Below, one piece after another: positions 14,578 through 16,371 of a stretch of 16,371 nucleotides of DNA. The translations under genes and the position numbers were made by a program. Numbering within the stretch: the first letter of the stretch is position 1; every line of letters begins with the position of its first letter. Under the pieces are notes generated by a model, which was not told the origin of the DNA, ran no database searches, and worked only from the letters and a program-made list of their open reading frames with translations. This DNA comes from CAYSWS01 sp965603395 (GTDB taxonomy: Bacteria; Patescibacteriota; WWE3; UBA101185; UBA10185). The DNA lies in assembly GCA_965603395.1 (NCBI GenBank), contig CBFDCV010000018.1, positions 1 to 16,371 on the forward strand, read 5' to 3'.

Positions 14578-14594
14578 CAAAACTGAATTGCCGC
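14578..14594. repeat. Inverted repeat, right arm (5' leader of the 13629 gene)
   Basis: CAAAACTGAATT (14578-14589) plus GCCGC (14590-14594), 17 bases that match the left arm at 13618-13637 in inverse orientation. It corresponds to the first bases of the predicted transcript. Confidence 0.7.
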
Positions 14595-14595
14595 A

Positions 14596-14623
14596 ATTAT
14601 AACATAACACTATAGGTTTACAA
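14596..14623 (-). promoter_or_regulatory. Promoter of the 13629 gene
   Basis: TTGTAA (14618-14623), 16-nt spacer, TATAAT (14596-14601) on the minus strand; start predicted near 14589. This is one of the few promoters in the window with a recognisable -35 box. Confidence 0.7.
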
Positions 14624-14635
14624 GTTTAGCTAAGG

Positions 14636-14726
14636 AAAAAAATAGAGGGCAAACGAGAGGATTTTAGGCGGTGCGTACCCCTCGTTTGCCTTTGAAGGAG
14701 GAGAAACAAAGCAAACTTTGCTTTCT
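14636..14726 (-). ncRNA. Predicted small RNA 1 with anti-Shine-Dalgarno motif
   Basis: Predicted ~91-nt RNA on the minus strand. In order: TATAAT at 14738-14733; a 5' hairpin from the palindrome AAAGCAAA/TTTGCTTT (14708-14724); an unpaired GUUUCUCCUCCUUC (14707-14694) that contains CCUCCUU, identical to the 16S rRNA anti-Shine-Dalgarno core; a terminator stem GGCAAACGAG/CTCGTTTGCC (14648-14657, 14681-14690) followed by CUCUAUUUUUUU. It has no open reading frame of note. Its 3' 57 nt match the second RNA at 50 of 57 positions. The next minus-strand gene (13629-14540) has AAGGAGGG as its ribosome site. Alternative: a stand-alone terminator, but no minus-strand gene lies upstream to need it. Confidence 0.6.
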
Positions 14727-14732
14727 AACTTG

Positions 14733-14738
14733 ATTATA
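14733..14738 (-). promoter_or_regulatory. -10 box of small RNA 1
   Basis: TTAGGTATAAT on the minus strand. A poor -35 candidate, TTACAT, lies at 14758-14763 (19-nt spacer). Divergent from the promoter of the 14836 gene. Confidence 0.55.
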
Positions 14739-14783
14739 CCTAAACCTATTCACGTAGATGTAATAATAACCGAGTTTTTTCGA

Positions 14784-14789
14784 TATAAT
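14784..14789 (+). promoter_or_regulatory. -10 box of the 14836 gene
   Basis: TATAAT; transcription should start about 14796-14798, giving a leader of about 40 nt. No good -35 box. Confidence 0.55.
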
Positions 14790-14798
14790 ATATGACAA

Positions 14799-14830
14799 GG
14801 AACGCACCTGAAAAACTTAGTCGGAGGTGA
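14799..14830 (+). promoter_or_regulatory. Leader of the 14836 gene: ribosome site that can be masked
   Basis: CACCT (14805-14809) can pair with AGGTG (14825-14829) of the Shine-Dalgarno sequence GGAGGTGA (14823-14830). The same CACCT is part of GGAACGCACCT (14799-14809), which is complementary to AGGCGCGTTCC (15079-15089) after the stop codon, with one mismatch. The two pairings exclude each other. Confidence 0.45.
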
Positions 14831-14835
14831 TGCTG

Positions 14836-15066
14836 ATGGAACCTTTAAAACCCTTGATCAACATATCACCAATAGTTAGACAAACACCAACAGAGAGTGT
14901 TTTTGGGGGCTATGGGCAGTCTCACTTTAGTCATGTGCAAGACCACGGATTTCACGTGACTACTCAAATTCCTGGCATTGGACCATCCATGGGTTTTGAT
15001 CGTGGTTTTTCGATTCATGATCCTGTAAGACCTATGTTTGATCCGTTCAAACCGCCAGGTCCATAA
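14836..15066 (+). CDS. 76-aa Pro/Gly/Phe/His-rich orphan protein
   Basis: The ATG at 14836 has GGAGGTGA 5 nt upstream. An in-frame GTG (14827) and ATG (14830) overlap that ribosome site and are rejected as starts. The product is soluble, without Cys, signal peptide or membrane segment. It is rich in Pro, Gly, Phe and His, with a tail of FDPFKPPGP type and repeated PxxxFDxxF-like spacing (SMGFDRGF, PMFDPF). It looks largely disordered. It has its own promoter, foldable leader and terminator, and lies between the two small RNA genes on the opposite strand. I do not recognise it; a peptide precursor or an RNA/protein-binding tail are both possible. Confidence 0.6.
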   Translation: MEPLKPLINISPIVRQTPTESVFGGYGQSHFSHVQDHGFHVTTQIPGIGPSMGFDRGFSIHDPVRPMFDPFKPPGP

Positions 15067-15091
15067 TGTTTAAACAAAAGGCGCGTTCCAG

Positions 15092-15156
15092 TTCGACGTG
15101 AGCAGAATCACGCAAGTGGTTGTCGAATAAAAAATAAATTTCTGCTCATTTTTTTT
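15092..15156 (+). terminator. Terminator of the 14836 gene with competing hairpins
   Basis: GAGCAGAA (15100-15107) / TTCTGCTC (15140-15147) followed by ATTTTTTTT is an intrinsic terminator. Two other pairings overlap its left arm or enclose it: CGTGA/TCACG (15097-15101, 15108-15112) and TTCGAC/GTCGAA (15092-15097, 15122-15127). They could act as anti-terminator folds. Confidence 0.7.
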
Positions 15157-15158
15157 GG

Positions 15159-15257
15159 AAAAAAATAGAGGGCAAACGAGAGGATTTTTGGTGATACACA
15201 CCCCTCATTTGCCCAAGCCAGGAGGGAGAGTGGTCCGTATGACCACAATCTGGATGC
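15159..15257 (-). ncRNA. Predicted small RNA 2, paralogue of small RNA 1
   Basis: Predicted ~99-nt RNA on the minus strand with the same layout as RNA 1: TATAAT at 15269-15264, a 5' hairpin GTGGTC/GACCAC (arms 15230-15235, 15241-15246), an unpaired CUCUCCCUCCUGG (15230-15218), a terminator stem (15170-15183, 15201-15214) and U7. The 57 nt at 15157-15213 match 14634-14690 at 50 positions, the first 27 without a change. In the stem, base 15207 differs from its equivalent 14684: this turns a G-C pair into G-U in minus-strand RNA but would be a C/A mismatch in plus-strand RNA, which favours a functional minus-strand transcript. Its 5' half is not similar in sequence to RNA 1 but keeps the same order of elements. 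Confidence 0.58.
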
Positions 15258-15263
15258 AAGAAA

Positions 15264-15269
15264 ATTATA
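15264..15269 (-). promoter_or_regulatory. -10 box of small RNA 2
   Basis: TATAAT on the minus strand, 6 nt before the predicted G start at 15257. No convincing -35 box; the upstream region overlaps direct repeat copy A. Confidence 0.5.
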
Positions 15270-15279
15270 GCATGCAGAC

Positions 15280-15323
15280 CTTTAAAAACATGGGATAATA
15301 CAGAAAGCCATGAAAAACTACTT
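15280..15323. repeat. Direct repeat copy A: promoter and start of a hydrolase remnant
   Basis: 44 bases matching 15887-15931 with four substitutions and a one-base deletion. It includes GATAAT (15294-15299) and an ATG (15310) that reads MKNYL and then stops, because one A is lost from the A run after the start. It is probably a dead duplicate of the start of the 15917 gene. Confidence 0.75.
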
Positions 15324-15342
15324 ATGAACAGAGCCTATAGTA

Positions 15343-15371
15343 TTGACCAAAACGGGATCTCACAATATAAT
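15343..15371 (+). promoter_or_regulatory. Promoter of the 15420 gene
   Basis: TTGACC (15343-15348), 17-nt spacer, TATAAT (15366-15371): the best sigma-70-type promoter in the window. The leader is about 42 nt. Confidence 0.75.
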
Positions 15372-15419
15372 AACGCAAATAGCAAATAGTAAACACCAAA
15401 TAAAACAAAGGAGCAGACA

Positions 15420-15752
15420 ATGGAAAACATGGACTGGGTTAGATATTTCTGGATAGCTCTCTCGTGGTCGTTTTGGGGATGGTTTATGTTGTTGGTAGTT
15501 TTTCTGGTTGGACTGGTGATAAGGTTTTTTTGGAAAATCGTGTTTCCGCCGTATAGTAGTCCCAGCACGAGTTTCAGAGATCATACGAGCACCATTGAAG
15601 AGAGTGATACGTGGGACGATATTCGTTGTGAACTTAAAGAGGAACAAAAGAAAGAATGGGAGGACGATGACTACTTACTTGTCGACGATGATGGTGATGA
15701 TGATGATGAAGACGAAGATAATTGGTATAGACCATGGAATATTTTTAGGTAG
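15420..15752 (+). CDS. 110-aa single-pass membrane protein with poly-acidic tail, function unknown
   Basis: The ATG has AAGGAG 6 nt upstream. A Trp- and Phe-rich N-terminal membrane segment spans about residues 8-40 (WVRYFWIALSWSFWGWFMLL and the following VVFLVGLVI). A cytoplasmic-type linker follows, then an extremely acidic run (DDDGDDDDEDED, about 89-100), encoded by GAT-type triplet repeats prone to slippage, and a final WYRPWNIFR. The acidic run could bind divalent metals or basic proteins. It has its own promoter and terminator and lies between the two direct repeat copies. I do not recognise it. Confidence 0.68.
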   Translation: MENMDWVRYFWIALSWSFWGWFMLLVVFLVGLVIRFFWKIVFPPYSSPSTSFRDHTSTIEESDTWDDIRCELKEEQKKEWEDDDYLLVDDDGDDDDEDEDNWYRPWNIFR

Positions 15753-15840
15753 GAAGGCAAACTCGTTTATTTGTAAAGCTACTAAGCAGGTTTTCTTTTC
15801 GGTTTCGTCGACGATGATTAAAAAGAGAAAGACGTTTAAT

Positions 15841-15884
15841 GGCCACTGTGGTTATAAATAATTAACCTACCACAGTGGCCTTTT
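15841..15884 (+). terminator. Strong terminator of the 15420 gene
   Basis: 12-bp perfect stem GGCCACTGTGGT (15841-15852) / ACCACAGTGGCC (15869-15880), then TTTT. About 90 nt of 3' untranslated sequence precede it (15753-15840), in which I see only a 12-base repeat (GTCGACGATGAT at 15681 and 15807). Confidence 0.9.
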
Positions 15885-15886
15885 CA

Positions 15887-15931
15887 CTTTAAAAACATGT
15901 GATAATATAGAAAGCTGTGAAAAAACTACTA
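15887..15931. repeat. Direct repeat copy B: promoter and start of the hydrolase gene
   Basis: Counterpart of 15280-15323, offset 607 bases. It spans the GATAAT box (15901-15906) and the first codons of the intact gene. Confidence 0.75.
15901..15906 (+). promoter_or_regulatory. -10 box of the hydrolase gene
   Basis: GATAAT 10 nt before the GTG at 15917, giving a leader of only about 4 nt and no Shine-Dalgarno sequence. Confidence 0.5.
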
Positions 15932-16371
15932 TTCTTACTGCTTTTATTAATATTACTTGTCGGTGCTTTATACCTGACAAAAACAGAAACAAATGTGAGT
16001 AGTGCTTACACTGATGAATTATTGGCTCCGGAAGTGGTTTTAAACATCGCGCCTAAGAAAAAATTCATAACCTCTATAGATATTGATTATCTGAGATCTC
16101 TTGATTACGTATCCGGCGCCCCTGTTATCGAAGAAGAGCTTGAGCCCGGGGTTAACTACAAAAGATACGTTGCCAGTTATGAAAGTATGGGCAACACAAT
16201 TTACGGCCTGCTTACTATTCCTAACGAAGATCCCCCCGAAGGAGGTTCCCCGGCCATTGTTTTTAATCACGGTTACGTCCCGCCCCACCAATACGAAACA
16301 ACAGAAAGATACGTGGCTTATGTGGATAACTTGGCTAGAAATGGCTTTGTAGTCTTTAAAATTGACCTTAG
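15917..16371 (+). CDS. Alpha/beta hydrolase (dienelactone hydrolase/acylaminoacyl-peptidase type), N-terminal part, runs off the window
   Basis: GTG start; the frame is open to the window end (151 codons visible). Residues ~2-19 (KKLLFLLLLLILLVGALY) form a signal peptide or anchor, so the enzyme works outside the membrane. The fold signature is near codons 113-151: GGSPAIVFNHGYVPPHQYETTERY, where HGY supplies the oxyanion hole, then VDNLARNGFVVFKIDLR. The catalytic Ser, Asp and His lie beyond the window. Substrate unknown: peptides or esters are possible. The start region is duplicated at 15280-15323. Confidence 0.8.
   Translation, partial: MKKLLFLLLLLILLVGALYLTKTETNVSSAYTDELLAPEVVLNIAPKKKFITSIDIDYLRSLDYVSGAPVIEEELEPGVNYKRYVASYESMGNTIYGLLTIPNEDPPEGGSPAIVFNHGYVPPHQYETTERYVAYVDNLARNGFVVFKIDL

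Noticed and set aside
13618..14594. Terminal inverted repeats of an insertion sequence
   Set aside because: No transposase between the arms and no target-site duplication seen; one arm overlaps the stop codon and the other the transcript start. Kept only as a pairing or cassette possibility.
14640..14700. Hairpin plus GGAGG on the plus strand as a riboswitch or leader of a plus-strand gene
   Set aside because: The next plus-strand start (14836) has its own promoter and ribosome site, the A run precedes the stem, and the stem change in copy 2 keeps pairing only on the minus strand.
14636..15257. CRISPR array or transposon inverted ends from the two hairpin copies
   Set aside because: There are only two copies in direct orientation 523 bp apart, with unrelated sequence between them, no transposase and no regular spacers.
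1..16371. tRNA or rRNA genes
   Set aside because: I saw no cloverleaf with a T-loop GTTCRANNC context at the right spacing and no rRNA-like conserved stretch; a dedicated scan was not possible.

Overview
The window looks like a piece of a small, AT-rich bacterial genome, most likely from the Candidate Phyla Radiation (Patescibacteria, perhaps Microgenomates-like). The reasons are many short lineage-specific proteins with one membrane segment, close packing, and a mix of bacterial housekeeping genes (hisS, a type II thymidine kinase) with orphan surface proteins. TGA is read as stop (hisS ends in TGA), so this is not a code-25 lineage. The lineage is an inference; no 16S or ribosomal protein gene is present.

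Layout. 1-583: 3' end of a PD-(D/E)XK nuclease, convergent with hisS (653-1981, minus). 2048-3023: three small membrane proteins. 3024-3914: histone-deacetylase-fold hydrolase. 4012-4626: thymidine kinase, preceded by an 18-bp tandem repeat. 4694-4942 (minus): RRM RNA-binding protein with a structured leader. 5044-7347 (minus): membrane-anchored beta-propeller protein. 7409-9264: HAD-like protein, acidic membrane-anchored protein and leucine-rich-repeat protein. 9363-11312: membrane protein with a degenerate spermidine-synthase domain. 11293-13546: three genes that look like a redox group (membrane-anchored AmmeMemoRadiSam radical SAM enzyme, di-His/Cys membrane protein, CcdA-like protein). 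13629-14540 (minus): anchored lipid-side protein with a Pro/Thr linker. 14630-15260: two paralogous small RNA genes on the minus strand around a 76-aa orphan gene. 15280-15931: a 110-aa acidic membrane protein between two copies of a ~44-bp direct repeat. 15917 to the end: start of an alpha/beta hydrolase.

Two expression modes are visible. About eleven genes have a TATAAT-like hexamer ending only 6-7 nt before the start codon and no Shine-Dalgarno sequence, so their mRNAs should be leaderless. Six others (2464, 4012, 4942 minus, 14540 minus, 14836, 15420) have a leader and a Shine-Dalgarno sequence, often inside a foldable leader.

The most interesting element is the pair of predicted ~91- and ~99-nt RNAs at 14636-14726 and 15159-15257 (minus strand). 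Each has a TATAAT box, a 5' hairpin, an exposed CU-rich stretch complementary to Shine-Dalgarno sequences, and a nearly identical intrinsic terminator ending in U7. They could act on the leadered messages while leaving the leaderless ones alone. This is a hypothesis from sequence only.
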